Part shown: positions 1-56,182 of the stretch, piece after piece
Numbering within the stretch: the stretch's first letter is position 1
How the letters are laid out: each line of letters starts with the position of its first letter
Assembly: GCF_964204645.1 (NCBI RefSeq)
Contig: NC_134035.1
Location: 12,381,951-12,445,950, forward strand
Length of the DNA: 64,000 nucleotides
Direction: 5' to 3'
DNA from: Tubulanus polymorphus
Lineage: Eukaryota > Nemertea > Palaeonemertea > Tubulaniformes > Tubulanidae
Program-made: the position numbers and the translations under genes
The notes under the pieces: generated by a model
What the model saw: only the letters and a program-made list of their open reading frames with translations
The model's database searches: none
What the model was told of the DNA's origin: nothing

Positions 1-643
1 AGAAAATTACTAGGACTGAGTTTATGTTTGTGTAAATGAATTGCTAGGCGCATAGTTTTGTCGAGGTATAATTTAACATCAGCGAGCATTCCTCGACTCG
101 TGTATTCTGGAGTCGAGTATTTCACTATTCTCGGTGATTATCGGTGAAGATTTTCTATGGATTCAAAGAGAAAACGATGAATAGGTAGAATTATTAGCAC
201 TCGACGACGATCGACGCAAAAATTAAACGTAGTTTCTTAAAGAACTGATGAGATTTCTCGTCGACGAGTCTCGTCTCGTCGGCTAAGTCAATTTGTACCT
301 GAACGTAGAAAATGAATTTCTGAAAATGTCTCCTCTCTCGACTGGGAGTGTGTGTATTTATAAGCACGAAACGCACACGTTATGTTTCATCCATTCGTCG
401 TCTATTAATAAAATTTGATCCTTTCGATATTTTATCCTATCGTCAAAAAAACTAATTCCTGATCAATTCTAGAGGTTCTAATTCTTTAAAGAAGAGAAAT
501 ATTCTGACGCGATCAGTGCGAGGGTAACGAGGGGAAAGTGTTTGATGACGAAGAGAGATAGAGAGAGATTTTCTGTAACGACACTTGATAAAAAATGCCG
601 GTGACGACGACGACGACTTCAGATGTTACGAATCACGAGTAGG

Positions 644-724
644 CCGCACCGCACCGCACCGCACCGCACCGCACCGCACCGCACCGCACCGCACCGCACC
701 GCACCGCACCGCACCGCACCGCAC
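644..724 (+). repeat. (CCGCA)n microsatellite, about 16 copies
   Basis: A perfect five-base tandem repeat over about 81 bases, GC-rich in an AT-rich setting. Five is not a multiple of three, so it is not a coding repeat. Confidence 0.95.
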
Positions 725-1263
725 TGAGTAGTGCGACACAGTAATAGTGTGTATACAGTGTCTCTAATTATAATTACTGATCAGTCGTTTGATGAATAAA
801 ATGTCAACCGAAAACATGTAAACTATCTTAAAGTAAATCAAACGCCGTCGCTCGATATTATCCTTCATAATTTAGAGTCCGATGGCAATTCGCCATGTCG
901 GCTGCCAAGGGGAGAGAGAGAGGCGGTCTCTGTGCGTCGCCCCGTCGAAATTCATGGGTACATTCCACGTATCAAAACTGATCCTTAGAACCTCCTACTT
1001 CACTAACAGATGAATATATATGGGATAGAATAGTAATACGAGCCGACGCGTCCTTCGATGAGTTTGAAAATTAAAACTTTAAAAACTTCATGTGTCTCGC
1101 ATTAATTCAGGTGTTATATTCCATAAACCCAGACAAACGATAATTTAAAAAAATTTTAAAGTTTCCTTTTTCTGTGTTGGTATTGTATTAACCCTTTCAT
1201 AGAGATTCTTAATTCCAGTTTCTGGGATAAGTACCAGTCTGAAGTATAGTATTGAAATATGAT

Positions 1264-1462
1264 TTAAATGAATTTGTTGGCTACATTATATGTTAAGGCC
1301 ATTGACCCTATTCCGTTACGAAGATCTTGATGGTCGACCACGCATGTGGAGCTGATTTCTTTGGACATTTTTCCAGCCTCGGGGGCAGGAAATTCCCCGA
1401 GGTTGGAGAGCAGCCAACACGTTACGCATATAGAATCTTCTTCAATACACACGGATTGTTGG
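1264..1462 (-). CDS. Possible terminal coding exon, unknown protein
   Basis: A - strand reading frame from an acceptor ATTATGCAG to a stop near 1264. It encodes QQSVCIEEDSICVTCWLL and later SSTCVVDHQDL. Four cysteines and many charged residues make it look more protein-like than its surroundings, but the acceptor is poor in pyrimidines. It needs phase 2 from the previous exon, so it cannot follow directly on the exon at 11985-12081. Not recognised. Confidence 0.15.
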
Positions 1463-4400
1463 CTGCATAATATAATTCCCAATTAGCTGCAAACTACTGG
1501 TCGTGTACTGGTTGGTCTTGATTTCTATTTAAATTCGAGATCTTCGTAATGTCATAATACGCAATTGACAGCTGAAAACGGTTATACTCGTGACATCCGA
1601 ATCAGCGGGGACTTGTAAAACATAGCATCATTAATTATTACCGATAGGCAGTTAGATATTCGAGCAATCAAAGATTTATTAATCCCTAGAAATATACGAA
1701 ACAAAATCAGACTGACGACCCTTATACCGAATGACGCTGTTTCTGTGTGTACCAGGCGAACATTAAAACACGGCATTTACATGAATAATTGATCATCAAA
1801 TTAGTTCATTATCTCATTAGCTCATTATAATCATTGTCCTGTTGTTTGTGTTTTGTTTTTTCGATATTTCGTGGTGTTGTTTACGAAGATATTTACAAGA
1901 ATCCGAAACAATTTGGAACTGGGTCTTGTCTATTAAGGAAGCAGTCGACATAAGCTAGGCTGCGATCGCGGTTGCTCTCAGTTGCGTCGGTAGGCGTCGA
2001 CATAAGCCAGCCTTAAGATTCCTGTAAATGCTGTAACCTATAGCCGAGATTTAGTATGAGTACGGTACACGTATCAGCATGCCTTGATTTGTACTGCATT
2101 TTCTGGCTTGAGGCCAGTATCAATATTGATAGAAAGTACTGGACAAAACTGAATAAAGACAAATTCATTCACCTAATCGGACAACTACTAATAACTAATA
2201 ATTCATATGATCTGTCAGCTTTCCTTATTGTAAACCCGTAGCGTCCCTTCTCTGTTGGTAAATCAGTACTATACCTGGTGGTTAAGTGTTTCTACATAGA
2301 TATGATACATGTATATCTAATTCATCTATGTGGAAATGCTTTTATATACCAGCTCTAGCATGTGTCAAAATCTATTAAGAAATATCATATAGAATATAAG
2401 TTTCAGATAGCTATTCCGTGGGGAAAAGTATAGTCTTTAAAGAGTTAAACTTTACGGTGCCGTAATATGAAAATCCTGACGTCACGATATCAGTTCGTGA
2501 AATAATGGCAGCGATTAATGCGCTTTTTGTTTTAATTCTTGCGGTTTCCATTTTAAAGTGTCGTAAACATTTCCGGGATAATGACAAGTCGCATCACGTA
2601 TAGAGCGAGGCGAGCGCTGAGATACGCTGCGGATTCATTCGAATAATCTGTCGAGTTTGACATGATAATATTGTAAATGTTTACGCCAATTTGCTTAGAT
2701 TTGCTGAGGAATATTTCACGTATAGACGACATAGGATTCCTTAAAACACATTTTTTAGAATAACACCAAATGCTTATAAGTTCATACAGTTATTAAATTC
2801 AAAGGCAAACAGCCTCGTAATTTGTCCCGCTTTATACGGCAAGGGTAAAAATCCCTTTAACTTATACCAGATATTTATATTTTCTCTCAAAGCCCGTTTG
2901 TATAAACCACGGTTAATTGATTCACAAGTACCACATGTATCTATATATTTCTTCTTGAATAAACTGTGTTTTTATCTAATCCGTCAATGTAGAACGTCTG
3001 TCAGTGTCATGTATGAACCTGTGCTCTGCGCAAAATATAATCATTTTGTGAAGCAATAAACTAATTGTAATTGTAATACACAAACATCAGCGAAATTCTC
3101 GGAAAAAAAACTATAAATGAAGCCAAAACCTAATGTTTACTTCGAATTCTCGAAGCCGGTCTGAGCGAAAATTCCTACGTGCTTGTTCTTCGTACGTGTT
3201 TCGATAGTAGCAGTCGACGAAGCGTCGTTCAGTTCACGCTCATACGCGTGTGCCGTAATTATTAAACAGTAATTAAAACACAAGGCATGACTATCGCCGT
3301 GTCGTAAAACTAATATTTAATATCTTTTGTCGTTTTATTATCTTAAACATTATAGGATATACGCGTTACGGCTTCTCTCTCGCTGGCGATTGTAAATCTG
3401 ATGATGAATTCTTGCACATGTTAAGCCACTCGAATATCAGTTTCTTATCGCAGTTATTACGGCTAATGTAATAAGCGATATTTTAGCATTAATTCCGATG
3501 TTCTATTTTCGATTATTAGCTACAGATTTGCATATTATATTAGTTCACGTGGAATTCGTAATTACTCTGCGATTTGAGGAGTGGGGAAACAAGGACTTGT
3601 TTTTACAACGAACATACGCTCCTGATTGAAGTTATTCTTTGTAATAATAGCAAAGCGGCCATTGTTCCTATTTTCCGTATTTTTTTGTTACCGTTTGTTC
3701 CAATAGAAATGATGATTTGATTTTTATGTATAGAGAGGGTCTTACCATTGATTACTGGTTAAATCGAACATTTTCACATATCAATGGAATATTCTTTAGA
3801 AATTCAGCTTGTTACTGGAAAGCAGCATTTTTCATTTTTCTGTAACCTTAGATCATACTAAACTATTATATAGAAACCATAGCTTAATCATCATTATCAT
3901 TAAACATAATCAACATCATGTTGAGTCAAATATATATGCAGCATATATAGCAATATTCAGAGGTGTGGCGTATCCCTCGTGAACCCAAATTCTCCGGAGT
4001 CAATTCTCGTATATACGAATTCCACAGGGATTAATAAGAGCGCTTGTTTTTAATTAATTCTACCTATATCATTAGTTATATTGCCACAGTAAATAGAATT
4101 AGATGAACTGCCGTCAGTATTAATGACATACGCCTTCAGTTAAGTCTTATAATACTGCGGAGTCAAAAGGAAAATCCTTTGATTACAAATTCGTCCAGCG
4201 TCCGGTTCGGGCCTAATTATCTGAGGTAAACGCCCGAAGATGAACCCCGTCCTCGTAAATGGAATCTGGCTGTACTTTATTTCAATAGAATCCATTAACA
4301 GTGCTACAAGCGTACGATAGAAATATTAAAAACGGATATTTTAATGGAGTTTGAATCGGAAGTATAGAAAGTACATATACGCCCAGAATTCTACAAACAA

Positions 4401-5102
4401 AAGTGAATACTGGTCGATAATGACAGCATTATCGTGTCATATTACTATTTCACTTGAGTCATCGTTTGCTGTAACGATACTGGATCTGATACAATAACGA
4501 AGTGCTTCTTCCTCATCACGGAAGGTGTCTATATGATGACCAATTTAACTGATATGAGATGATGCTCCAAACTTTTTACTCTACATTACTTTACTCGAAT
4601 TTATTGACAAACTTAAGGTCACAGTAGTAAGTTTAGTCTCTGGATTGTCTGGAAAAGATGACCCAGGAACGTTTCTACTATTTCCAAAAAAAAAACGTTT
4701 ATTTTTTGTCTGTAAAAGCCTGCTAAAGCCTACCGGATAGGATCACACGTACTTTATAGGAGTGTAGATCTAATATTTTCGAAATAATGACAAGATTAGA
4801 TAGAGATGATGGAATTCGTCACCCTGTTAACGTTTTCTGTCCACTGTCTCTCTCTTGCCTTTCCCATCGGTGTCTATAGTCGCGTATACGTCGTCCAGCC
4901 AGATTTTAATTAAAACTAATCATTTTATGACGCGAACTTATTCAAATCTAATGAATTATGAGTTAATAACTCGTACTCGTAATGAAGCTATTATTGAATG
5001 ATAAGCGATTGTTAATTATATGCGGTATGTGTAGCAGTTCGTGTTGTGGCGTGATCCTAGAATTTTATATCTTAGACGCCACTCACGGAAAAATAAGAAT
5101 GC

Positions 5103-5514
5103 TGCGTTCACACTAGGATTTCAGTACATTACGGTACTAAGCGTTCACATTTGGAAATTATTCGAGGCCCATTCGCGGCTTATTCAGTTCCGTACTGAAT
5201 TAAGCGCGGAATGTGATTCAGTGTCGAAAACCCGATCTCAGTACGGAACTGAGCTGGCCGCGTATTTTCTGTAGTGTGAACGCGGATTCGGCGCTTAGCT
5301 AGCCGCGTATTCACATCCACGTAGTACAAAACACTAAACACTTATTACACTCCCCTCTATTGGCACACCGGGTGTCTACTATACCGGGCTTACTAAGCAC
5401 TGAATTGCCGACTCTAGTATGAACGTAACTGGCTGCGTAAGCGCCGCATTTTTTGGTGAATTCGATACCAGCGAATTACAGTACTTCATGAGCGCCAAAT
5501 CTAGTGTGAACGCG
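5103..5514. mobile_element. Composite inverted-repeat element with GCGTTCACACTAG ends
   Basis: Left end GCGTTCACACTAG (5104-5116) is mirrored by CTAGTGTGAACGC near 5502-5514. A further inner copy, TAGTGTGAACGCG, sits at about 5273, and a decayed one at about 5418. The inside has palindromic pieces around CAGTACGGAACTGAG. It looks like one non-autonomous DNA transposon (perhaps hAT-like) inserted in or joined to another. No transposase is present. Confidence 0.5.
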
Positions 5515-5814
5515 ATGATTTTTCTCAAATCATAAGTGTGTTTCATGTCGGTTTGATAATCTCGATGTTATTATTTGCTATGTTGATATGCGGTTCTCAT
5601 GAAACGAATTAGTTGCTAATGACACCTTTTCATATGCTCGATAATTACAAGTATAATAATGACTTATAGGTTTGTGGCGTTTGACACCTGTCGTTACATG
5701 TAATAGCAATTCCTCTTGTATGATGATAATATCGAATTCTTCAGTACAAGATCAGGGTCCCTAGACTAGTTCTCTTATTTAAAGTATATTAGCAGAGCAT
5801 TTTAAATTCAATAT

Positions 5815-6124
5815 GTTCCTAGTCGTCCTCTTAGATCTAGCAATGGTCCAGCAATTTAAGTTTAACCTAATAACTGTCGTGTTGCTGGACGTAATGCTTT
5901 TACTTTCATAACACCAATTTTATGGAATGTATTACCAAAGGAAATTCGAGAAAGTCCAACTGTCTCATGTTTTAAGTCACGTCTAAAACCCTTCTATTTC
6001 AGGAAACTGTACAATTAATGTTTTAATCTGCTTGTGTCTTATCTTCTTATAATGTGAAGTGCGATGATTATGTTTTATAGAAATGCACTTTATAAATAGA
6101 TAAATAAATTATTATTATTATTAT
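5815..6124 (+). pseudogene. 3' end of a dead non-LTR (CR1/L2-like) retrotransposon
   Basis: A conceptual reading gives VPSRPLRSSNGP, then RNAFTFITPILWNVLPKEIR and FKSRLKPFYF before a stop at 6016-6018. This is the pattern at the C terminus of CR1/L2-type reverse transcriptases (LRSS, AxxLWNxLP, FKxxLKxxLF). Two stops (5857, 5863) break the frame. An A/T-rich 3' tail ending in ATT repeats follows, as in elements that prime on microsatellites. The copy is 5'-truncated. Confidence 0.7.
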
Positions 6125-9100
6125 AAAAAAAGACAAAACATTAATGGCGGGAAAACTGGACGCTGTCCTAACTGCTTTGCTTCTGGATGATTTCACCAGG
6201 AACCTCAAGCATTGAAACTCTACATGTGTTATGTAAAAGGTTAGTTAGTGATCAGTCGGGTGAAGTGCGGTGTCAGGCTCGATGATTGGTTGCTTTTTTC
6301 GCTAACAATAACGCGTTCAGTCGGTTTCATGAACAATTTTAAGCTTAAATCGGGTAAGTTTGTCCTATTGGAAAACAAGACGTAACCGGAAATTTTCTTA
6401 ATGAAAACTCTTCTTTCACGCTAGGCAGATGTGTGCGTATGCGTGCGTGCGTGTCAGTGATATATGCGCGGTGACCTCAGGCGCTTCTCGTATATACGTC
6501 GAATATTTTGATCCTCTTATGCTTAATTCAGTCTCTTTGATCCGCTTAATTTGCGTCAAGCGTCGCGAGATTTTTCCATTCACAAATTGTGAATAAACAA
6601 CCGGCTTAAAGGCAACACCTCACACTTATAAGACATGAGTGAGAGTGCTAAATAAGATTAATTGTAGCGTATCGAGAAGTCAGCCAAAAAATCATTATTG
6701 CATTAAAAGGTCAGAAATGTAGAATAATAGCTAAATCCATGTATCTAAACGTGCATCTAGACAGATCGACAGTATAATTATACAGTGACAATACAAGAAA
6801 CAAAACATGAGTTATAAAAGTATATGTTGTTTAGGTTTTAGTATAGATATTGAATAGATTTTTTATTGACTGCAAACTATTATAAACCTAAATATATTTG
6901 TAGTGGATTGTCTAGATTATTTACTCGATCTCAATCAATATTCGCCCCCGCCTTGAATGACTCAAATTCAACGTTCATGCACCGTGCTTAGATCATCCCA
7001 ACCAGCTTCATATGATCTAATGAGATCAAAAAATAGCAACAACATGAACCGCCCCCGCCCTCCCCAATTCCGTAAAAGTGGCCGCTCATTTTTTGCCAGC
7101 AAGCCAAATATCAAAACGAAATACCCTGTCACTGACATTAGAACCCTAACTCTTTCATTAATCTGTGTCAATAATATTGACGGACGAATATAAACTAATA
7201 TTTAAACTAATAAACGTTAATGAAAACATGCATCATGCGAGATTATGTACTTAGTAATTCGATCAAAATTAGAGTAAATTAATGAAATCAATATTAGAAA
7301 TAGCAACAGAATTATTTTCACCAACTACCTAGCCCCCTCCCCCATCCAACCCCAGGTGGGAATTTATATTGTATGTGCACATTGTATCGCTACCTTTGCG
7401 TGGTTAGATTGTCTGGGGAAAAACGGAAATACCTACAATAGAACGCGATGATTCTATCACAAATCTGTCTGATGTAGCTAATAAAATATGAACGAATGTT
7501 TGTAATTCATGCATATATAAACCATCTAATATTCATAGTTATAATTGTTTATGAACATCTAAATGTCGATGATCAGGATAGGAATAAACAATGCGTATCA
7601 TTATGTATTCATACTCCATAGGCCGGCGTTTCGTATGAAGTTTTCGTTTTAACGAATTCTTGTACGTTATTACTAAACAGACTGAAACGACTGAAAAAAA
7701 CTGACCTAACCGTAAACAATTAACGCTCGATTGTCATTCGACGACGAGAGACGAATGATTCGCGTAAAAAAAGATCAATTCAGAAGCGGACCATCTTAAC
7801 TGTTTTCAGATCAGTCCAATTAGTGTTTCCCAAAGGAGAAACATATTTAGGCCTAGCGATAGGAGTTGTTTCAGGGTTTACCTGAGATGATCTCCTAGCC
7901 TCTTTATCACGATAGACATATAAAACAAGCGATATCTTCGACCTAATCGATGATCGGTAAAAGTGAAAATCTTAGAGAAAATCTTGGTGTTAAAATAAAG
8001 CAGTTGTTACTCGCGATACATTTGAGCTGTGCGTGTATAAATTTCGTATACATGAACTGTTAATTTGTTGAAACTTCGGAGACTTTTACCGAGGGGATTT
8101 TTACCGCCAACCGAACTGTCGCATAAACGGATTCACCTAGCGAGACGGAGTTTCTTTTAAGACGTCTACGATACACACATGTATACATGTATGTGAGTCG
8201 AGCAGATGAACGTAGTTTATGATTTGTATTCGAGCTATAAATCGCAGGTATTCACAGGTACCGGCGGCGGCGACAGTATTGGCGGTGATATGCGTTTATT
8301 AATTAACTCTAGTAATTGAACAATTGTTGGCGGACTCGCCGCGTGTTCTGTCTGCTAGCGATCTATCCCCAAAGTCTGCAACTGTACATATATGTATCTG
8401 TCTTTTTCTGCCACGTAATGTTTTCTTTCTTATAAATAGTTAATTAATTAAGGCGCACGTTGATCATTCAACGCAACGTTTCAAATGTCAATATTGAATC
8501 GTTGCCATAATTACACGTTCGATGTATTTCAGCGAGGAAATACTCGTTAAAATGACGACGCCGTATGCAACCATCGAATTTAATCCTGAGCCCGGTTTCA
8601 CGAACGGTGATTAAGCCACTAATTCGAATTAAAAGTTTATCCCCGTTCGGGAAACCGGGCCCAGGGGTAGATCGAGGGTGGCTAACGCGGGTCATTCAAA
8701 AATCCGAGATGGCAATCTTAAAGAAAGGCAAAACGATTTCAAAAACTTTTGAAATGTTTCATGAGGTAGAATTGTCCAAGTACACTGTAATTATGTCCGT
8801 GAGATTTCGATAGAACACGAAATGAAAATATAGTGACGTTAAGTTAGTGATTTATGGCATCAGTCTTCATTCCATTTCTATTTTCTAGCAGTATCAATTA
8901 TTTTATACCGTTAGCCCAATTTCTTACCACATCATAAAACTGGTACAACGTATACTGTGAATTGAGGGTGATTCCTAAATTATTAAACTATTTCAAAGAA
9001 ATGTCTTTATTCTTTGGTGAGTTAGAAGTCGATAGTTGACCTTATATCAACTCTGATCCCATCATCAGGTGGAAAAACCCCGATATTGATTAGGGATACA

Positions 9101-10605
9101 TTTTACACTGCGAATTCGAGTGTTCATTCAAAACATAGTAATCGCCGTGTTAAAGTTCGATCTACGTGAAACGTAACAAACGCGAACAAGTTCCAATCGT
9201 ATATTGCCCGAAGGCTTTTACTCTGATGTCTACATCATTTTAGAACGTTTATCATCAAATCTAAGTAGTTTTTTGAAGTGTCTCGATTCGAATGTCTTCT
9301 GTTTTATCAACATTCTTCGCTCGACTTGCTTCGACCCACTCACGTTTTATTCGGCGACCTATTTATGATATTTCTTCGCTCAAATTCCTCCGAAATGATG
9401 TTTCGAGTGGGCCGCCACGACTCGACAAATCTCAACTTCAATCTGTTGTTCTGAACGTTCGCGTGCCTCTGATCTTTAAGTTTCAATGACCATTGGTGTC
9501 CGTGTTGTGACGACATATAAATGATCCCACGAGAGAGTTTGCCAGGAGACTTATTTTAATCGATAAACTTTCTCATTTTCGAGTGGGATTATCAATATAT
9601 TTACTTAAGATTTTCAGTATTTTCATGGGCTTACTCACGAGGCCATTTATTGCTATTTGAAGTTTAATGAGATGAAATACGGACGCTATCATACATCTTA
9701 ACACTTCCCTGCTATCAACAAAAAAGATCTAAGTGTAGGGAAGTGTAATGAGGCATTGCTTAAAGGAAAGAAGATAATCAAGAGTTACTTCGAAGGTTGC
9801 TGAAACTTTCACAGATTTTACCCAGTTGGAAACTCTACATTTCACCCAGTTACGAACTCGGTAGCTTTTTCGTGAAATTAGGTAAAAATATTCATGACCT
9901 CTGAGTTTCATTTCAGTTTGTTTGTCGATCATTTTCGATCAGATTATTGCGTGATTAACTGGCGATATTTCGAGATCTTCGCGATCCTCGTATATTTCTC
10001 AGATTCCGGAAGTGATATGCTCGAATAACTGGATAGTTCGCCTCGAGTAAAACTCTGCAACAACGAAATAGTGATGAAATCCCCCCTCCCCCCTCCCCTC
10101 TCCTCTCTACCTCCCCATCTCTCTCCCTCACCCTCTCTCATTCTCGTTCAGAAGATGTCGAATGTCTATCCTAAAGGCAAATCTCGCAGGCGTGGATGTC
10201 TTTCAAAAATATTGATGATTGCACGTTCGATATATGTATATATATGACAGTGAGATACAGTAGAATTATTAGATACGACCCTGTATTCGAACCAACTGAT
10301 AGAGAAAACCTATCGCTCTAATCATGTCCGTTAACCTCGCGGCCATAATGACTAGTTCAATAATCTAAACTATCGGTAACGATCGGAAAGAAGTTATTGG
10401 CCCTCTACAGACTGGTTCCGTGTGTGATTCTGAAACCTATTATTGAGAATTTCGCGTAAAATGTAACCGAATAATATATAGTTTTCAATCCAGACGTCGC
10501 GGCAATCGACCACCTTTTAATGAGGAAGGAACCGACCAATCGTTCGCTTTTATTGGAACATATATAAAAATAAACGATAAAAAACGCTAATAGTCTTTTG
10601 AATTG
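6125..10605. other. Non-coding region
   Basis: Apart from the small fold-back at 8588-8664 and a C/T-rich stretch at 10080-10140, I see no gene or clear repeat here. Confidence 0.5.
8588..8664. repeat. Short fold-back element
   Basis: Arms GAGCCCGGTTTCACGAACGG and CCCCGTTCGGGAAACCGGGC pair almost fully, leaving a loop of about 35 bases. This is a small hairpin of MITE type. Confidence 0.6.
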
Positions 10606-10743
10606 CGAATATTTGGCGCGGTTTTCCAAGTTCAATGAGTACAAATAGAAGCCCCTGTCCGTGAGTCTATCGCCTCGAAAGTTGCCTACATCATACTTTC
10701 AACCTAAAAAATACTTTTTCCCAACCAACGCGAGTGGTTATAA
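10606..10743 (+). repeat. 138-bp direct duplicate, left copy
   Basis: Identical to 10979-11116 apart from two substitutions. It begins CGAATATTTGGCGCGG and ends GTGGTTATAA, exactly at the target site of the MITE that follows. Confidence 0.95.
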
Positions 10744-10961
10744 GGCCAAAAAAATTGATTCCTTGTTTCTCCGCTCTGCTGATCTTAAATGTTGACCCGG
10801 CCGGCCGCCTATCTACCCTATACATTACTTTTTTTAAAATCGTGATCAATTTCACCGTAACAGACCCGGCCCTATAGAAATGAACTGTTTATAAATTTTA
10901 TCATATTTTACAAAAATGACCCGGCCGCTGCGGAGAAACAAGGTATCATTTTTGTTTAGCC
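10744..10961. mobile_element. MITE, Harbinger-like, TAA target-site duplication
   Basis: 218 bp with terminal inverted repeats of about 31 bases (GGCCAAAAAAATTGATTCC... against the complement of ...GGTATCATTTTTGTTTAGCC), sharing CCTTGTTTCTCCGC without mismatch. It is flanked by TAA on both sides (10741-10743, 10962-10964). TWA duplications and GGC ends are typical of PIF/Harbinger elements. It contains three ACCCGGCC motifs and no coding sequence. Confidence 0.8.
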
Positions 10962-10978
10962 TAAGGTTAGTTCATTTT

Positions 10979-11116
10979 CGAATATTTGGCGCGGTTTTCC
11001 AAGTTCAATGAGTACCAATAGAAGCCCCTGTCCGTGAGTCTCTCGCCTCGAAAGTTGCCTACATCATACTTTCAACCTAAAAAATACTTTTTCCCAACCA
11101 ACGCGAGTGGTTATAA
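10979..11116 (+). repeat. 138-bp direct duplicate, right copy
   Basis: The second copy of 10606-10743. The sequence continues into unrelated DNA after GTGGTTATAA, whereas the left copy is interrupted there by the MITE. Confidence 0.95.
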
Positions 11117-11984
11117 TATAGGACACGACAAAGAAGAGAACGGAGTCACATCGGTTTTTGTATTATCGTCACAAAAGCGACAATTTAAGAATCTATTGGA
11201 CATCTTAAACGTATTGAGAAGGAATCGCGTGTGTATTTGCGTTGACACAACACGAGGTAAAAAAATACATCGCCTTTAATAAGACGGGTTAATTCTAGCA
11301 CGAAACCCGAAATATAGGTTACAGGTTGCGTTCCCTCAACTGAACCATCTCGTCCGTTATTCTCTCTAAGATCCGTACGTCATTTACCGTAGACGCTATC
11401 GCGAATACTGATAGACTCGAGGAGCTCCGCAGTTGTTAGTTGACTAGTCCATTCGTCAGTTAATTCATTCTCAATGAGTCAAATCGTAACCGTGGAACTG
11501 GGTCCTGACTACCGCTTCTATTTGAGAGCAGTTACTATTCTTATAAGACCTCGATTACTCCAAAAGTTATCGAAATACTCTCGAAAATCATACGTTTTAT
11601 CTAGTTCAATTTCAATTAAATTACTATTTTGTCGCGTCAAATTTCGCCAATTGGTTGCGAAAACTTCTCCCCGAAAATGGAAAATTCAGGTAGATTGTTC
11701 TAACAACACCTATAATGAATGTAAGTAGAGAAATTTGTATTTCTTTAAATTCATTTAAGATTCTGCGATTGCATCGATATTTTAAATCGTCCTTTCGTGT
11801 GAATAGAATTTAGAATTGTTTTTCAAAGCCAATAGTTCCTCAAAGAAGAGACAACTGAAGAACTGATCATTCGTATTCGTCATAAAGCGATCGCGTGTGT
11901 AAAAATGTCTGATTTTACGAATCGTGAATTTGATAATTTTCAAAGTTTAATAGAATTCTAAATGAAAAGAAAGCGCGCACGTAC

Positions 11985-12081
11985 CTTGTCGATGGTGATT
12001 CTGTAGAGAGGCGGGTAATACGTTATCCGTACATAACACCAATAATGTCACTAGAACGCTTATTCCATAAAACATATTCAT
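11985..12081 (-). CDS. Candidate first coding exon of a secreted protein (signal peptide)
   Basis: Reading leftward, ATG at 12081-12079 (A at -3, in-frame stop upstream) opens 32 codons. It starts MNMFYGISVLVTLLVLCTDN, a textbook signal peptide (polar start, hydrophobic core, small residues by about position 24), then a short polar stretch, and ends in phase 1 at a strong donor AAG|GTACGT. The gene would diverge from the LGR across about 1.1 kb. No second exon was identified with confidence, so the product is unknown; a neuropeptide, hormone or other secreted protein are all possible. Confidence 0.4.
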
Positions 12082-13191
12082 CTTCGTATATGTTTATCTA
12101 TCTAAAAATCTATAGATTATAAATTCGTTTTTCAAGTTCTAGAAACTTAGTTTCAAATTGGCGCTGATTTCGTCGTGAGTTGATGCAGAAAAAGTAAGGT
12201 AGTAGTTTTCGCGCGCCCGTGCGTGTCCGTGTGTGTGAGTATGTGTGTGTGAAGCGGTTGAAACAGTTTCGTCTCCCGGTTGCACTCGCGTATTACTGGA
12301 AATACGATAAAACTAAGTTGTCTCTGTGATCTGTCGTCTGGTTTGTGTGTCAGGTAGAACGCAGATTAAAGATTCCCAAACGATAGTGCGAGTGCTAGTC
12401 TGAATGTGCGACGATGTTCGGTCACGTGACTCGATCGTTAGGGGATGTGGTACATAGAACCGGTTTCAGCTGGTTTTGTCGAAGAAGTTGTTGAATGACA
12501 TGGTGTCGGGATCTCTGTGTCTCGTACCCCTCTCTCTCCTCCGCGTTCAGGGCGCTCCCAGATATTATATTCATACGTCGAATGACGATAGACACAACTA
12601 GATGCGATAATTATACCGCAATTGTCTCTCGTTAGTTCACGTAATACCCACTAGGCGGCGCTTTCTCAAACCGTCACGCTCGACCTTATGACGTGATAGG
12701 TCTCAAGTTTGTTTTCTATCAAATTGCGAAGGTTTTGTTTGTGATTCATCGTGGGCTAAATGTAAATTCGTGTTGTTAACTCGTACTACGGATAGAATAC
12801 GTTTCATCAGTTTGAACCTCAATGACAATATATTACGGTAGATGGCGGATGGGTGAAATGACAACCAAAAATGAGAGGAATGGGAAGGAGTCGACCCCAA
12901 TTTCCAAGGAATGGATCTGTCTATAAGGATTACGAAACTTTCAACTCTGATACTATTGTTTTTGAAAATGGTTCGTTGAGTTGAAACGTCGAATCCCTTT
13001 TTTCCTTGATTACAGGTTTTATTTATTCTTTAAATCTGTATCCTCGCTTCATTCGTTGTGAAAACATCTCAGTAGAGTTATGTGCTAATTCAAAGAGGTA
13101 TATACGTTCATACGTTCATCACCGGGCGCGTGAATAAATAGAATTCTTTTATTCAATTCTCACTCACCATCAACATCATCAGTAACCAAGG
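12082..13191. promoter_or_regulatory. Likely 5' regulatory interval of the LGR gene (possibly bidirectional)
   Basis: Lies between the candidate - strand signal-peptide exon and LGR exon 1. It has more CpG and GC than its surroundings (around 12200-12560), with TG-rich stretches. I see no clear TATA box or initiator, so the assignment rests on position only. Confidence 0.35.

Positions 13192-56182
<42,991 letters not shown>

Larger units (their letters stand above)
1..5100. other. Non-coding region, left end of window
   Basis: AT-rich sequence with no convincing gene apart from the weak - strand exon candidate near 1.3-1.46 kb. A CCGCA satellite lies at 644-724. The short open frames here lack codon-like composition and splice context. 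Confidence 0.5.
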
